Assembly (NCBI RefSeq): GCF_900100345.1
Contig: NZ_FMTT01000019.1
Location: 32,688 to 96,687 of the forward strand
From: Paenibacillus tianmuensis
GTDB lineage: Bacteria; Bacillota; Bacilli; Paenibacillales; NBRC-103111
DNA length: 64,000 nt
Reading direction: 5' to 3'
Position 1 is the stretch's first letter. Each line of letters begins with the position of its first letter. A program made the position numbers and the translations under genes. Of this stretch, positions 44,310 to 53,710 are shown piece by piece. Below the pieces are notes generated by a model. The model saw only the letters and a program-made list of their open reading frames with translations. It did not search any database and was not told the DNA's origin.

Positions 44310-45239
44310 ATGCTGAACTACGAATCGCGAGAGCTGGACCGCTTGTTCGTCCCGACCACCGTCGATCCTCAAGAGAGCGAGAATGTATCTGGTCCTCCCT
44401 TAAACGCGTTTCAGGAAAGCTGGCGGCGGCTGCGCCAAAACCGCGGAGCGCTCGTCAGTCTGTACCTTCTTCTTCTGCTCGGTCTCTTGGCGGTGGTTGG
44501 CCCTTGGATGAGCCATTATACGTACTTCGATACGAATTACAGCGCCGCTTACCAAGGGCCGAACGCCGATCATTGGCTCGGCACGGATAAATTCGGACGC
44601 GACCAGTGGGTCAGAATTTGGCAGGGAACGCGCATCTCGCTGATTATCGCTCTGCTGGCAGCGGCGCTGGATCTGTGCATCGGCGTCGCGTACGGGGCCG
44701 TCTCGGCGCTGCTTGGCGGCAGAACGGATACGATCATGCAGCGGATCATCGAGATTTTGGTCAGCGTGCCGAGTCTGATTGTCGTCATTCTGCTGATGAT
44801 GGCGATGAAGCCGGGCATTTTCACAATCATTGTGGCGATGGTCATTACCGGCTGGGTCAACATGGCCCGCTTGGTACGAGCGCAAATTTTGAAGCTAAAA
44901 GAGCAGGAATTCGTGCTGGCTGCCCGCACGCTGGGGGCAAGCAACACGCGCCTGATCTTGACACATCTGGTTCCGAACACGATCGGAGTCATTGTCATCA
45001 ATACGATGTTTACGATTCCTTCGGCGATATTTACGGAGGCGTTCCTCAGCTTTATCGGTCTGGGGCTGCAGGAGCCTATGGCTTCGCTCGGCGTGCTCAT
45101 CAATACGGGGTATCAATCGCTGAACACGAACTACTATTTGCTGTTGTTTCCGGCTTTGATCATTATTGCGATTATGGTGGGCTTCAATATATTGGCCGAC
45201 GGATTGCGGGATGCGCTGGACCCCAGAATGCGCAAATAG
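44310..45239 (+). CDS. oppC: Peptide ABC transporter permease OppC
   Basis: A 309-residue permease with an N-terminal cytoplasmic extension (about 35 residues, with the N-terminal OppC motif FQESWRRLRQNRGALVSLYL) and six helices. HWLGTDKFGRDQWVRIWQG near residue 90 and the EAA loop AARTLGASNTRLILTHLVPN near residue 210 are typical of OppC/DppC. ATG 44310 is chosen because GGAGGGGAG lies eight bases upstream; GTG 44304 overlaps the oppB stop. It pairs with OppB in the membrane. Confidence 0.92.
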   Translation: MLNYESRELDRLFVPTTVDPQESENVSGPPLNAFQESWRRLRQNRGALVSLYLLLLLGLLAVVGPWMSHYTYFDTNYSAAYQGPNADHWLGTDKFGRDQWVRIWQGTRISLIIALLAAALDLCIGVAYGAVSALLGGRTDTIMQRIIEILVSVPSLIVVILLMMAMKPGIFTIIVAMVITGWVNMARLVRAQILKLKEQEFVLAARTLGASNTRLILTHLVPNTIGVIVINTMFTIPSAIFTEAFLSFIGLGLQEPMASLGVLINTGYQSLNTNYYLLLFPALIIIAIMVGFNILADGLRDALDPRMRK

Positions 45240-45294
45240 CCTGAAGCGTCATGTCATGGACCTGTTGAACGAGAGAACAAGGAGCGATACAAGG

Positions 45295-46314
45295 ATGGAG
45301 AAAATTCTGGAAGTCAAGGACCTGGAAATTTCGTTCCAAACCTACAAGGGGGAAATTCAAGCCGTCCGCGGGGTCAGCTTCGACCTGGCAAAAGGGGAGA
45401 CTTTGGCCATCGTCGGGGAATCGGGCTCGGGGAAGTCGGTTACGTCCAAAGGCATCATGCGTTTGCTGCCGCATCCGTATGGGAAGATTAAGAATGGGAA
45501 GCTTTTGTTAGAAGGTGAAGACTTGATGAAGCGCTCGGATAAGCAAATGCGGGACATTCGCGGGGCCGAAATTTCGATGATCTTCCAAGACCCGATGACG
45601 TCTCTCAATCCGACGATGACGGTAGGAAGTCAGCTCATGGAAGGCTTAAGGCAGCACCGGAAGCTCGGCAAATCGGAAGCGGCGGAGATCGCGCTGGAGC
45701 TGCTAAGGCAGGTTGGCGTCCCTAACCCGCAAGTGCGGATGAAGCAATACCCGCACCAATTTTCCGGCGGCATGCGGCAGCGTGTGGTGATTGCCATTGC
45801 GCTTGCCTGCAATCCGAAGGTGCTGATTGCGGATGAGCCTACCACAGCGCTGGACGTGACGATTCAAGCGCAAATTTTGGACTTATTGAAGGAGCTGCAG
45901 CGGGAAAAGGGGACGTCCATCATTCTGATTACGCATGATTTGGGAGTCGTCGCCAACATCGCTCACCGGGTGGCCGTCATGTATGCCGGGCAAATTGTCG
46001 AGACCGGAACGGCGGACGAAATCTTTGTTGACCCTAAGCATCCGTATACTTGGGGCCTGCTCTCCTCCATGCCGAAAATCCACGAGCATACCGAAGCGCT
46101 GTTGAGCATCCCCGGAACGCCGCCCGATCTGATCCATATGCCGGCCGGGTGCGCTTTTGCCGCCCGGTGTCCTTATGTTATGGAAGTGTGCCGGGCCTTG
46201 CCGCCGAGAACGACGGCGATCACGGGAACCCATCAGGCCGCTTGCTGGCTGTTGGACGAGCGGGCACCGCGTATTCAGCCGCCGCAAGGTGTGGCCGGAA
46301 GCGCTGCGCGATGA
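45295..46314 (+). CDS. oppD: Peptide ABC transporter ATPase OppD
   Basis: A 339-residue ATPase. Walker A GESGSGKSVTSK near residue 42, signature FSGGMRQRVVIA near residue 157, Walker B VLIADEPTTALDV near residue 180 and the switch His in LITHDLG are intact. The oligopeptide-transporter C-terminal extension carries the Cys-rich CAFAARCPYVMEVC. CAAGGAG precedes ATG 45295. Normally a second ATPase, OppF, follows; here the next gene is a dipeptidase, so OppD must homodimerise or use an OppF encoded elsewhere. Confidence 0.92.
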   Translation: MEKILEVKDLEISFQTYKGEIQAVRGVSFDLAKGETLAIVGESGSGKSVTSKGIMRLLPHPYGKIKNGKLLLEGEDLMKRSDKQMRDIRGAEISMIFQDPMTSLNPTMTVGSQLMEGLRQHRKLGKSEAAEIALELLRQVGVPNPQVRMKQYPHQFSGGMRQRVVIAIALACNPKVLIADEPTTALDVTIQAQILDLLKELQREKGTSIILITHDLGVVANIAHRVAVMYAGQIVETGTADEIFVDPKHPYTWGLLSSMPKIHEHTEALLSIPGTPPDLIHMPAGCAFAARCPYVMEVCRALPPRTTAITGTHQAACWLLDERAPRIQPPQGVAGSAAR

Positions 46315-46357
46315 ATGGTTTGCAGGGCGCAAGACCATGAAAGGGGAAGAGGTAAAG

Positions 46358-47809
46358 GTGAAATCCATCAACTGGACCGAGGAAGTGTGGGCAAGGAAAG
46401 AAGCGCTGCTGGGTGACCTTGCGGAGCTGCTCAAAATCCCGAGCGTCAAAGATGTAAGCACCGGCGAAGCGGGCAAGCCGATGGGGCGGGAGATCGCCCG
46501 GGCGTTGGAGTTGATGCTGGGGCTGGCCGAGCGCGAACAGTGGCGGACATGTAACTTGGACGGCTATGCGGGCTATGCGGAGTACGGTCCGGCCGAGAGC
46601 GCCGATTATATCGGAGTGCTGTGTCATCTTGATGTGGTCCCGGCTCCCGGACCATGGACCTCTCCGCCATTTGAACCGGAGGTCCGCGACGGAAAATTGT
46701 ACGCGCGCGGAGCGATCGACGACAAAGGGCCGACGATGGCGGCGTTTTATGCGATGAAAATCGTCAAGGCGCTGGGCCTTCCGCTGAAACATCGGGTACG
46801 GATCATCTTCGGCACGGACGAGGAGCATACAATGAGCTGCATGGAGTATTACCGTCGCGTCGAGAAGATGCCGGTAGCCGGGTTCGCGCCGGATGCGGAT
46901 TTTCCGATCATTCATGCGGAAAAGGGGCAGATCAATACGAGAATCGTCCTGCAAAAGAGCGGCGATACAGGCGAGCAAGTAGAGACAGGACAAGGGAGAA
47001 TGGAACTGGTTTCCTTCCATTCCGGGAGTGCGGCGAATATGGTTCCCGAATCGGCGGAAGCTGCGGTGACCGGAGAGCTTTCGCTTCTCACGGCCATGGC
47101 CGGTCAATTTAACGATTATTGCAGTGGAAATCGTTTGAAAGGGACGGCTACCTTTCAAGACGGGACGCTCGTCTTGATATTGCACGGGAAGGCGGCGCAC
47201 GGCATGGAGCCGCAGTTAGGCGTAAATGCCGGGCTCAAGCTTGTTCATTTTCTGAGGGAGTACGATTTTCAGCCCGATGCGCAGCATTTTATCGCCTGTC
47301 TGGACGAATATTTTTACGACGATCCTGCGGGGCGGCGCATCGGGATCGATTGCGAAGACGAGATTATGGGGCCTTTGACGGTGAATGTGGGGATTATGCG
47401 GTATGAGGCTTTGTCGGAGCCTTCGTTTGCGTACCTTAATATCAGGTTTCCGCTTGTGGCGGATGAGCTGCGGCACGTCGAGACCATTCGCGAAAAAGTC
47501 GGGAAGTACCGTTTTGCCATGGAACCGCCGATTCTGAAAAAGCCGCATCATGTGGCAAAGGATCATCCGATGATTGCAGCGCTTCAGGCCATCTACCATG
47601 AAGAAACCTCGCTGGAGCCCGAACTGCTCGCGACGGGCGGAGGTACGTATGCCAGCTTCTTGGATAACGGCGTCGCGTTCGGCGCGTTGTTTCCGGGAAA
47701 AGAAAACGTCGCCCATCATACGGACGAATATATCGAGATCGAGGATTTGCTCAAAGCGACCGTCATTTATGCCAGAGCGATTTACGAACTGGCTAATTTG
47801 GATTATTAA
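46358..47809 (+). CDS. pepV: Dipeptidase PepV (M20 family)
   Basis: About 483 residues. The dinuclear zinc site of M20 peptidases is visible: CHLDVVPAPG near residue 90, GAIDDKGPT near residue 121, FGTDEEHTM near residue 155 and FAPDADFPI near residue 178; the C-terminal GGGTYASFL completes the site. PepV cleaves dipeptides in the cytoplasm, so it finishes the digestion of peptides brought in by the Opp system encoded just upstream. GTG 46358 is favoured by GGGGAAGAGG; ATG 46337 is an alternative. The gene ends in an AT-rich region without a clear terminator. Confidence 0.88.
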   Translation: MKSINWTEEVWARKEALLGDLAELLKIPSVKDVSTGEAGKPMGREIARALELMLGLAEREQWRTCNLDGYAGYAEYGPAESADYIGVLCHLDVVPAPGPWTSPPFEPEVRDGKLYARGAIDDKGPTMAAFYAMKIVKALGLPLKHRVRIIFGTDEEHTMSCMEYYRRVEKMPVAGFAPDADFPIIHAEKGQINTRIVLQKSGDTGEQVETGQGRMELVSFHSGSAANMVPESAEAAVTGELSLLTAMAGQFNDYCSGNRLKGTATFQDGTLVLILHGKAAHGMEPQLGVNAGLKLVHFLREYDFQPDAQHFIACLDEYFYDDPAGRRIGIDCEDEIMGPLTVNVGIMRYEALSEPSFAYLNIRFPLVADELRHVETIREKVGKYRFAMEPPILKKPHHVAKDHPMIAALQAIYHEETSLEPELLATGGGTYASFLDNGVAFGALFPGKENVAHHTDEYIEIEDLLKATVIYARAIYELANLDY

Positions 47810-47897
47810 TTTAGTTAATTTTACAAATTATAGAAAATCATTCTTCGCCTGCGATCCGTACGTAGCTCCTGGAGCTGTGTGTGGATTCGCATGGATT

Positions 47898-47926
47898 TTT
47901 CATTCCAAACCGCTTCGTGCTACAAT
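47898..47926 (+). promoter_or_regulatory. Promoter of glutathione peroxidase gene
   Basis: TTTCAT (47898-47903), a 17-bp spacer and TACAAT (47921-47926) with a TGC extension, 42 bp before the ATG. Confidence 0.5.
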
Positions 47927-47967
47927 AAAGATCAAGGGCATTAATGGAAAAAAAGGAGCGATGGGAC

Positions 47968-48450
47968 ATGTCGGTTTACGATTTTTCGGCCACAACGATT
48001 CAAGGAGCGGACAAGCCGCTGTCGGACTACCGGGGCAGCGTGCTGCTGGTCGTCAACACGGCGAGCGCCTGCGGCTTAACGCCGCATTACGAAGGACTTC
48101 AGAAGCTGTACGAAACGTATAAGGATCAAGGTCTGGTCGTGCTCGGCTTTCCGTGCAACCAATTTGCCGGGCAGGAGCCCGGGACGGAGGCCGAGATCGC
48201 ACAGTTCTGCGAAACGCGCTATAACGTGACGTTCCCGCTGTTTGCCAAAATCGACGTCAAGGGAGAGCACGCGCATCCGCTTTACCGATACTTGGTCTCC
48301 AACGTACCCGAGCCTTATCGGACCGGAGATATCGAATGGAACTTCGTGAAGTTTCTGGTCAACCGCCAAGGCGAGGTCGTCAAGCAGTACTCTGCGCGCA
48401 CGGAACCGGCGGTCATCGAGGAAGACATTCAAAAGCTGTTAAGTGAATAA
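47968..48450 (+). CDS. Glutathione peroxidase-family thiol peroxidase
   Basis: A 160-residue thioredoxin-fold peroxidase. The catalytic Cys is in NTASACGLTPHY near residue 35; Gln and the second Cys are in GFPCNQFAGQEP near residue 70; the Trp-Asn-Phe is in DIEWNFVKFLV near residue 125. Bacterial members (BsaA-like) usually use thioredoxin rather than glutathione as reductant, and Firmicutes of this kind make bacillithiol. ATG 47968 follows AAAAGGAG by nine bases; an ATG at 47961 is out of frame. It protects against hydroperoxides in the cytoplasm. Confidence 0.9.
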   Translation: MSVYDFSATTIQGADKPLSDYRGSVLLVVNTASACGLTPHYEGLQKLYETYKDQGLVVLGFPCNQFAGQEPGTEAEIAQFCETRYNVTFPLFAKIDVKGEHAHPLYRYLVSNVPEPYRTGDIEWNFVKFLVNRQGEVVKQYSARTEPAVIEEDIQKLLSE

Positions 48451-48463
48451 AACGTAAAGCGAG

Positions 48464-48495
48464 CAGTCTGTTCCGCACCGGGACAGGCTGTTTTT
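48464..48495 (+). terminator. Terminator of peroxidase gene
   Basis: CAGTCTGTTCC (48464-48474) pairs with GGGACAGGCTG (48480-48490) with two weak pairs, followed by TTTTTG. Confidence 0.7.
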
Positions 48496-48525
48496 GTCGT
48501 TCATGCGGGGGAGAAGAGTAAAGAA

Positions 48526-48553
48526 TGAGTCTGTGGGGCACTCTTTGTACTAT
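48526..48553 (+). promoter_or_regulatory. Possible sporulation promoter of the ger operon
   Basis: TGAGTC (48526-48531), 15 bp, and GTACTAT (48547-48553) resemble the forespore sigma-G type only loosely. The place, just upstream of AAGGAGG and GTG 48577, is right for a germination operon. Confidence 0.3.
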
Positions 48554-48576
48554 TAACCTAAGGAGGTATACTGGCG

Positions 48577-50034
48577 GTGAACCACTCCCAAAAACCTCTT
48601 TCACCGAACTTAGAGGAAAATGTGCAGGCTGTACTAGCCGCTCTTCATCACAGCTCCGATCTGATCGTCCGAGAATTTGCTGCTGATATGGGAGAAAAAA
48701 AGCGTGTAGCCGTCCTATTTATCGAAGGGCTTGTCAATATCGCCGAGATTAATGAACGTATTATACATACGCTTATGTTCCGAATGGCCGACTATGAGAA
48801 TGTCTCTTGGACTGATTCATCCAACTGCCCCCAGCTTCCGCTACCTGTAGCCTCCTTGCTGCTGGTCCATGATATCCAGTCCCTGATAGGTTCAATCCTC
48901 AGAGGTCAAGCGATCATATTGCTGGACGGCTGGCAAACCGGCTTCGCCGCAGATACGGGGGATATTGAGGACCGAGGGATTGAGAAGCCGTCCAGCCAGA
49001 CGGTGATCCGCGGTCCCCAGGAAAGCTTCACTGAAACGTTGCAGACGAATCTTGCCCTGATCCGGAAACGGTTGTCAAGTGCAGATTTGATCGTCACTAA
49101 GCAGGTGCTGGGCCATGTTACCCAGACAAAGGTGTCAGTCGTTTATCTCAAGGATACGGCGGATCGCGATGTGGTTCAAGAAGTGTTCCGGCGGATCGGG
49201 CGGATTAATCTGGACGGGGTGCTGGAAGGTTCCTATATTGAAGAGTTTATACAGGACTCCAAGTATTCTCCTTTTCCCACCGTATTAAATACGGAGCGTC
49301 CTGACACGACGGTAGCCGGGCTACTGGAAGGAAAGGTCGTCATTCTTGTGGATGGCAGTCCGTTTGTGCTGATGGTTCCGTGCCTGTTCGATACGTTCCT
49401 GCATTCGGCGGAGGATCATTACCAGCGGTGGACTTATATATTGACGAGGCCGATGCGTTTTGTCTCTTATTTCTATTCCTTGCTGGCTCCTGCTTTGTAT
49501 ATTGCCATCACGACCTTTCATCAAGAAGTGCTGCCCCCGTCCTTGCTGATCAGCTTGTCGGCTCAGCGCGAAGGGGTTCCGTTTCCCGCTTTTTTTGAAG
49601 CGCTCATCATGATCGCAGCTTTCGAGCTGCTGAACGAGGCCGGCGTGCGAATGCCACGGGCTGTTGGATCGGCCATCTCGATCGTCGGCGCAATCGTATT
49701 GGGTCAGGCGGCGGTCGAAGCCGGATTCGTGTCAGCGGCCATGGTCATTATTGTATCAAGCACGGCGATCTCCAACTTTATCATTCCTTCAATTGAGGCT
49801 GCGGTGCCTATCCGGCTGCTGCGGTACGCCTTTATGACTGCTGCCGCTTTCATGGGCATGTATGGCTTATATGTGGCCGTCATGGCGATGCTGCTTCACT
49901 TGTCCAGTCTTCGCTCCTTCGGCGTACCTTATATGTCGCCGATTGCTCCGCTTCGCCGAGAGGATATCAAGGATAGCCTGATCCGCCTCCCTCTCTGGTC
50001 GCGGCGATCCACGACACAACAACCCAAAAGGTGA
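48577..50034 (+). CDS. Spore germinant receptor subunit A (GerKA type)
   Basis: A 485-residue GerA-family protein. The soluble N-terminal region (to about residue 250) has SSDLIVREF and the LLDG-containing segment; five hydrophobic helices follow (about residues 290-450) including the Pro-rich VLPPSLLISLSAQREGVPFP and AFELLNEAGVRMP, both family signatures. It sits in the inner spore membrane and, with subunits B and C, senses germinants and starts ion release. GTG 48577 follows AAGGAGG. Order A-C-B in this operon matches gerK of Bacillus. Confidence 0.9.
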   Translation: MNHSQKPLSPNLEENVQAVLAALHHSSDLIVREFAADMGEKKRVAVLFIEGLVNIAEINERIIHTLMFRMADYENVSWTDSSNCPQLPLPVASLLLVHDIQSLIGSILRGQAIILLDGWQTGFAADTGDIEDRGIEKPSSQTVIRGPQESFTETLQTNLALIRKRLSSADLIVTKQVLGHVTQTKVSVVYLKDTADRDVVQEVFRRIGRINLDGVLEGSYIEEFIQDSKYSPFPTVLNTERPDTTVAGLLEGKVVILVDGSPFVLMVPCLFDTFLHSAEDHYQRWTYILTRPMRFVSYFYSLLAPALYIAITTFHQEVLPPSLLISLSAQREGVPFPAFFEALIMIAAFELLNEAGVRMPRAVGSAISIVGAIVLGQAAVEAGFVSAAMVIIVSSTAISNFIIPSIEAAVPIRLLRYAFMTAAAFMGMYGLYVAVMAMLLHLSSLRSFGVPYMSPIAPLRREDIKDSLIRLPLWSRRSTTQQPKR

Positions 50035-50035
50035 A

Positions 50036-51238
50036 ATGATGAACCCCAAAGCCATGCTGATGCTGCCTCTGTTAGTAGCCCTGCTGCTTCCGCTTACAGG
50101 CTGCTGGGACCACAGGGAACTGAATAATTTGGCGATTGCCTCCGGTATCGGGATCACGAAGTCGGATGGACGGTATGTCATCACCGTACAGATCGAGAAC
50201 GCAGGGGAAATAAGCAAAAAAAGCACCACCGGCACCACCACCCCGATTGCCGTCTTCCAGTCCAGTGGCGTAACGGTCTTTGAAGCGCTCAAAAAAATGA
50301 CCGCCGTCTCGCCGAGAGAAATTTACATCTCCCACCTGCGGTTTATCGTCCTGAGCGAGTCGCTGGCGAGGGAGGGGATTGGCGAAGCGCTGGAGCTTTT
50401 TTCCCGTTCAGCAGGGTTCCGGACAGACTTCAATATCTTAGTCTCGCATGACAGCGATGTTGTAAATCTGTTAAGTACCCTGACACAGATCGAGAAAATC
50501 CCCGGCAACAACATCTTTTCCTCTATTCGCTCTGCGGCTAAGAACTGGGGAGCTTTTCAGGAGATCTCCATTGATCAATTGATTTCGAAAATGCAGAGCA
50601 AGACGACTGCGGCAGTGCTGCCCGGCCTTCGGTTAGCCGGAGACGGTGAAGTCGGTCGAAGCCTCGTGAATATCCAGAACAGTCTGGCTCCCGCGCAAAT
50701 CGAGCTGAATGGAATGGCGGTTTTCAAGAAGGACAAGCTGAGGGGCTGGCTGAATGAGAAGGAAAGCATCGGCTTTGCCTTCGCGGTCAATGAGATTCAA
50801 AATACGGCGGTCCATGTGCCTTGCGGGAATAGGCGGGAGATGGCCGTGAATATACTGCACGCCAAAGCTAGTATCCAAGGGCAGCTCGATGCCGGCAAGC
50901 CCCGCGGTTCTATCGACCTGAAAGCAGAAGGAAATATCGAGGAACTGGCGTGCCCAAAAGACGTCTCAAAGTCTGACGTCTTGGCGTCACTGGAGGAAGC
51001 GACCGGGCAGAAAATCAAGCAATACTTGACCAGTGCTCTGATGAAGAGCCAAAAAGATCTGAACACCGATGTATTTGGATTCGGTGAGGCAATCCACCGC
51101 TCCGCTCCAAAAAAGTGGGTTACCATCCAGAAGCAGTGGGAGGAGTTATTCCCCCGTATGCCGGTAGAGGTCAGCGTCAAGTTCAAGCTCCGAAGCAGCG
51201 GCCAAACGAACAAGAGCTACCTGGAGAATTTGGAATAA
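50036..51238 (+). CDS. Spore germinant receptor lipoprotein C (Ger(x)C)
   Basis: A 400-residue lipoprotein: signal peptide, LPLTGCWDHRELNNLAIASG with lipidated Cys near residue 22; the C-W-D-x-R-E-(I/L) motif is diagnostic of the family. The three-domain C subunit follows, with MTAVSPREIYISHLRFIV near residue 95 and C-terminal VSVKFKLRSSG. It anchors to the outer face of the inner spore membrane and completes the receptor. ATG 50036 starts one base after the A-subunit stop with AAAAGGTG upstream. Confidence 0.9.
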   Translation: MMNPKAMLMLPLLVALLLPLTGCWDHRELNNLAIASGIGITKSDGRYVITVQIENAGEISKKSTTGTTTPIAVFQSSGVTVFEALKKMTAVSPREIYISHLRFIVLSESLAREGIGEALELFSRSAGFRTDFNILVSHDSDVVNLLSTLTQIEKIPGNNIFSSIRSAAKNWGAFQEISIDQLISKMQSKTTAAVLPGLRLAGDGEVGRSLVNIQNSLAPAQIELNGMAVFKKDKLRGWLNEKESIGFAFAVNEIQNTAVHVPCGNRREMAVNILHAKASIQGQLDAGKPRGSIDLKAEGNIEELACPKDVSKSDVLASLEEATGQKIKQYLTSALMKSQKDLNTDVFGFGEAIHRSAPKKWVTIQKQWEELFPRMPVEVSVKFKLRSSGQTNKSYLENLE

Positions 51239-51277
51239 GTAGGAACGCCGACAGTCATGTCACATGGAGATGAGACG

Positions 51278-52381
51278 ATGCATAGGAAGGAACAAATATC
51301 CCCTCGACAGTTTACCATTCTTGTCGCTTTGTATACGATGGGCGACGCTATTTTATATCTGCCGGCTCATTTTACCGTGGATGCCGAGCGCGATGTCTGG
51401 ATAGCCTCGATCTTATCAGTCCTCCAGATGCTAGCCGTTGCTTTTCTGTACGCCAGGCTGGCTGTCCGGTACCCCGGGGTTCCATTTCTGGATTATATGG
51501 AAAGTGTGCCTGGTCGCTGGGTTGGCAAGGTGCTGCTTCTTTATTTCGCAGCCTTTTGCTTTATCGATGTATGCTTGCTGCTGATGGAGGTCGGTGATTT
51601 TATGAGCAGTCAGGTATTTCCCCGGACTCCAGTGTACGTGATCCTCGCGCTGTTCATGTTCATTCTGGTAATCGCCGTGCGTTTGGGAGTAGAGGCGACC
51701 GCCCGTACATCGGAGATCGTCTTTCCCGGCATCGTCGTGTTGTTTCTACTTATGATGATTGCTCTTAGTCCGAATATCGACTTGGATCATGTCCAGCCCG
51801 TACTGGCCCGCGGTTTTTTTCCCGTCGTTAAGGCAAGCCGGGTACTGGTGTCTTTTTATCTTGATGCATTTGTGCTGCTGTTGTTCTTCCCGCTTGTGCA
51901 GGAGCCGAAAGCTGCCGTACGGTCCTTGTATACAGGAACGGTCATTGGAGGAGGCTCCATCATTCTGATCTCTACCATCGCGATCCTCGTGCTCGGCGCG
52001 GATACGGTCTTAAGGAATGCTTATCCGACCTATAGGCTAGCCAAGAAAATCAGCATCGTCAACATCTTGGAGCGCTTTGAAATCGTTGTGACAGTCATCT
52101 GGCTCACGACCTTGTATTTCAAAGCTTATCTCTTCTTGACAGCAACGACCCAAGGTTTTGCGAAGCTATGTCGTATCAGGGACCACAGGGTGATTGTGCT
52201 GCCGATTGGCTTCGTGATGGTTCTGCTGGGGCGGGTCATCAACCCGAACAGAACGTTTATGGACGAGTGGAGCATGAAATATTGGATGTCCTATTCCATT
52301 CCTTTCGGGATCGGCATTCCCGTCTTCCTGCTGCTCGCCGGCTGGCTTCGAACAAAGGGGATGAAGCCCAATCATTCCTAG
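51278..52381 (+). CDS. Spore germinant receptor permease B (GerAB type)
   Basis: About 367 residues with ten hydrophobic helices, the GerAB/APC-superfamily permease of germinant receptors. The N-terminus has ISPRQFTILVALYTMGDAIL; the VGDFM and PLVQEPKAA segments are characteristic. It is the likely germinant-binding subunit in the membrane. ATG 51278 is preferred because GGAG lies eight bases upstream; ATG 51257 is an alternative that adds seven residues. It is 39 bp downstream of the C subunit gene. Confidence 0.88.
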   Translation: MHRKEQISPRQFTILVALYTMGDAILYLPAHFTVDAERDVWIASILSVLQMLAVAFLYARLAVRYPGVPFLDYMESVPGRWVGKVLLLYFAAFCFIDVCLLLMEVGDFMSSQVFPRTPVYVILALFMFILVIAVRLGVEATARTSEIVFPGIVVLFLLMMIALSPNIDLDHVQPVLARGFFPVVKASRVLVSFYLDAFVLLLFFPLVQEPKAAVRSLYTGTVIGGGSIILISTIAILVLGADTVLRNAYPTYRLAKKISIVNILERFEIVVTVIWLTTLYFKAYLFLTATTQGFAKLCRIRDHRVIVLPIGFVMVLLGRVINPNRTFMDEWSMKYWMSYSIPFGIGIPVFLLLAGWLRTKGMKPNHS

Positions 52382-52399
52382 GAAAGGCGGTTGTCTCCG

Positions 52400-52639
52400 A
52401 TGCTTTTTGGACTGACGGTCATAGCGGCGGCTGCCGCGGTCATGGCGATTGATTTTCCCGGCTTCTGGAAACGCAAGGAGTGGAAGGAATTAACCGTTTC
52501 TCTCCTATTTTTGCTAATCGGCATCACCCTCGGCATAGCCCAGGCGCGTCATCTTCCAGTTCCGAATCCACTGGAGTGGATCATTAAGATCCATCTTCCC
52601 ATTAGGCATCTGCTGGAGATGATCTATGGGAAGTTCTAG
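52400..52639 (+). CDS. Two-TM small subunit of ger operon (D-type)
   Basis: A 79-residue protein with two hydrophobic segments (about residues 2-20 and 33-50) separated by a short charged loop (WKRKEWKE), then an amphipathic C-terminus. Small two-helix D subunits are known in some GerA-type operons and alter germinant response. ATG 52400 follows AGGAAAGGCGG by about ten bases; TTG 52391 would be too close to that site. Its location after the B subunit supports the role; sequence alone cannot prove it. Confidence 0.7.
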   Translation: MLFGLTVIAAAAAVMAIDFPGFWKRKEWKELTVSLLFLLIGITLGIAQARHLPVPNPLEWIIKIHLPIRHLLEMIYGKF

Positions 52640-52834
52640 GCTTCTGCGCCCAAACAAACCCTGCCTCGCCGGCGGGACTTAGTTCGTCAAGAACTGATTT
52701 CGGTTTTGAGCCCTTTTTCCGAAGGGAAAAACGGTCTATAATAGACTGGTATCAAGCGGTACATAGCCGTAGATTGCAAACGTGTGCAACAAGATTGACG
52801 GACGCTGCGGCTTGCGCAAAAGGGAGGCTGGACC

Positions 52835-53689
52835 ATGGCAACGATAGAGCAAGTTATAGATCACAAGTACGCCAAGCTTGGGGAAATTTTGCAGTCGATG
52901 AACAAAGTCGTCGTCGCGTTCTCCGGCGGGGTGGACAGCGCTTTTCTGCTCAAGGCGGCGCTTGAATTTATGGGCAAGGACCGGGTGCTTGCCATTACGG
53001 CCGATTCGGAGACGTATCCCGAACGGGAAAAGCTGGAGGCGATCGCGCTTGCTGGAAGCTTGGGCGCACCGCATGAGGTCATTCACACAAGCGAGCTGGA
53101 TATTCCCGGGTATGCGGAAAATCCGACGAACCGGTGCTATTTTTGCAAAAACTCGCTGTTCGATCATTTGATTCCGATCGCCCATGCGCGCGGCTTCGAG
53201 CATGTCGTGTTCGGCGCCATCGCCGACGACCTCGGGGAGCACCGTCCCGGACTGCAGGCCGCCCATGAACGGGGCGTTCGCGCGCCGCTTCTGGAAGCAG
53301 GTATCAAGAAATCGGAAATCCGCCATCTGTCCCGCAAATTCGGGCTGGCCACGTGGGATAAGCCGTCGTTCGCCTGTTTGTCTTCGCGAATTCCATATGG
53401 GGAAGCGATCACGGCGGAAAAGCTGTCCATGATCGACCGGGCGGAAGACTTCCTGATTCAGCTCGGTTTCCGCCAGGTGCGCGTGCGCCAGCATGATACG
53501 CTGGCCCGGATCGAGGTGCCCGCATCGGAGCTGGCCGACGTGCTGGCCGTCGCCGAGACGGTTCACGCAAAGCTGAAGGAGATCGGCTACGCCTACGTGA
53601 CGATGGACTTGAAAGGGTACCGTTCGGGCAGCTTGAACGAAGTGCTTGCGCCGCAGGAGCAGTCGGTTCAAGCGGCGGCGCAGGCGTAA
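52835..53689 (+). CDS. larE: Sacrificial sulfur transferase LarE
   Basis: A 284-residue PP-loop enzyme. SGGVDSAFLL near residue 31 binds ATP; CYFCKNSLF near residue 95 and FACLSSRIPYGE near residue 176 match LarE, the second containing the Cys whose sulfur is donated to the nickel-pincer cofactor of lactate racemase. larA, larB and larC are not in this window. The next gene is a D-2-hydroxyacid dehydrogenase, which is chemically related to lactate. GGGAGG lies upstream of ATG 52835. A TATAAT at 52737-52742 may be its promoter. Confidence 0.88.
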   Translation: MATIEQVIDHKYAKLGEILQSMNKVVVAFSGGVDSAFLLKAALEFMGKDRVLAITADSETYPEREKLEAIALAGSLGAPHEVIHTSELDIPGYAENPTNRCYFCKNSLFDHLIPIAHARGFEHVVFGAIADDLGEHRPGLQAAHERGVRAPLLEAGIKKSEIRHLSRKFGLATWDKPSFACLSSRIPYGEAITAEKLSMIDRAEDFLIQLGFRQVRVRQHDTLARIEVPASELADVLAVAETVHAKLKEIGYAYVTMDLKGYRSGSLNEVLAPQEQSVQAAAQA

Positions 53690-53710
53690 GTTCGGAGAGG
53701 AGCCGATTCG

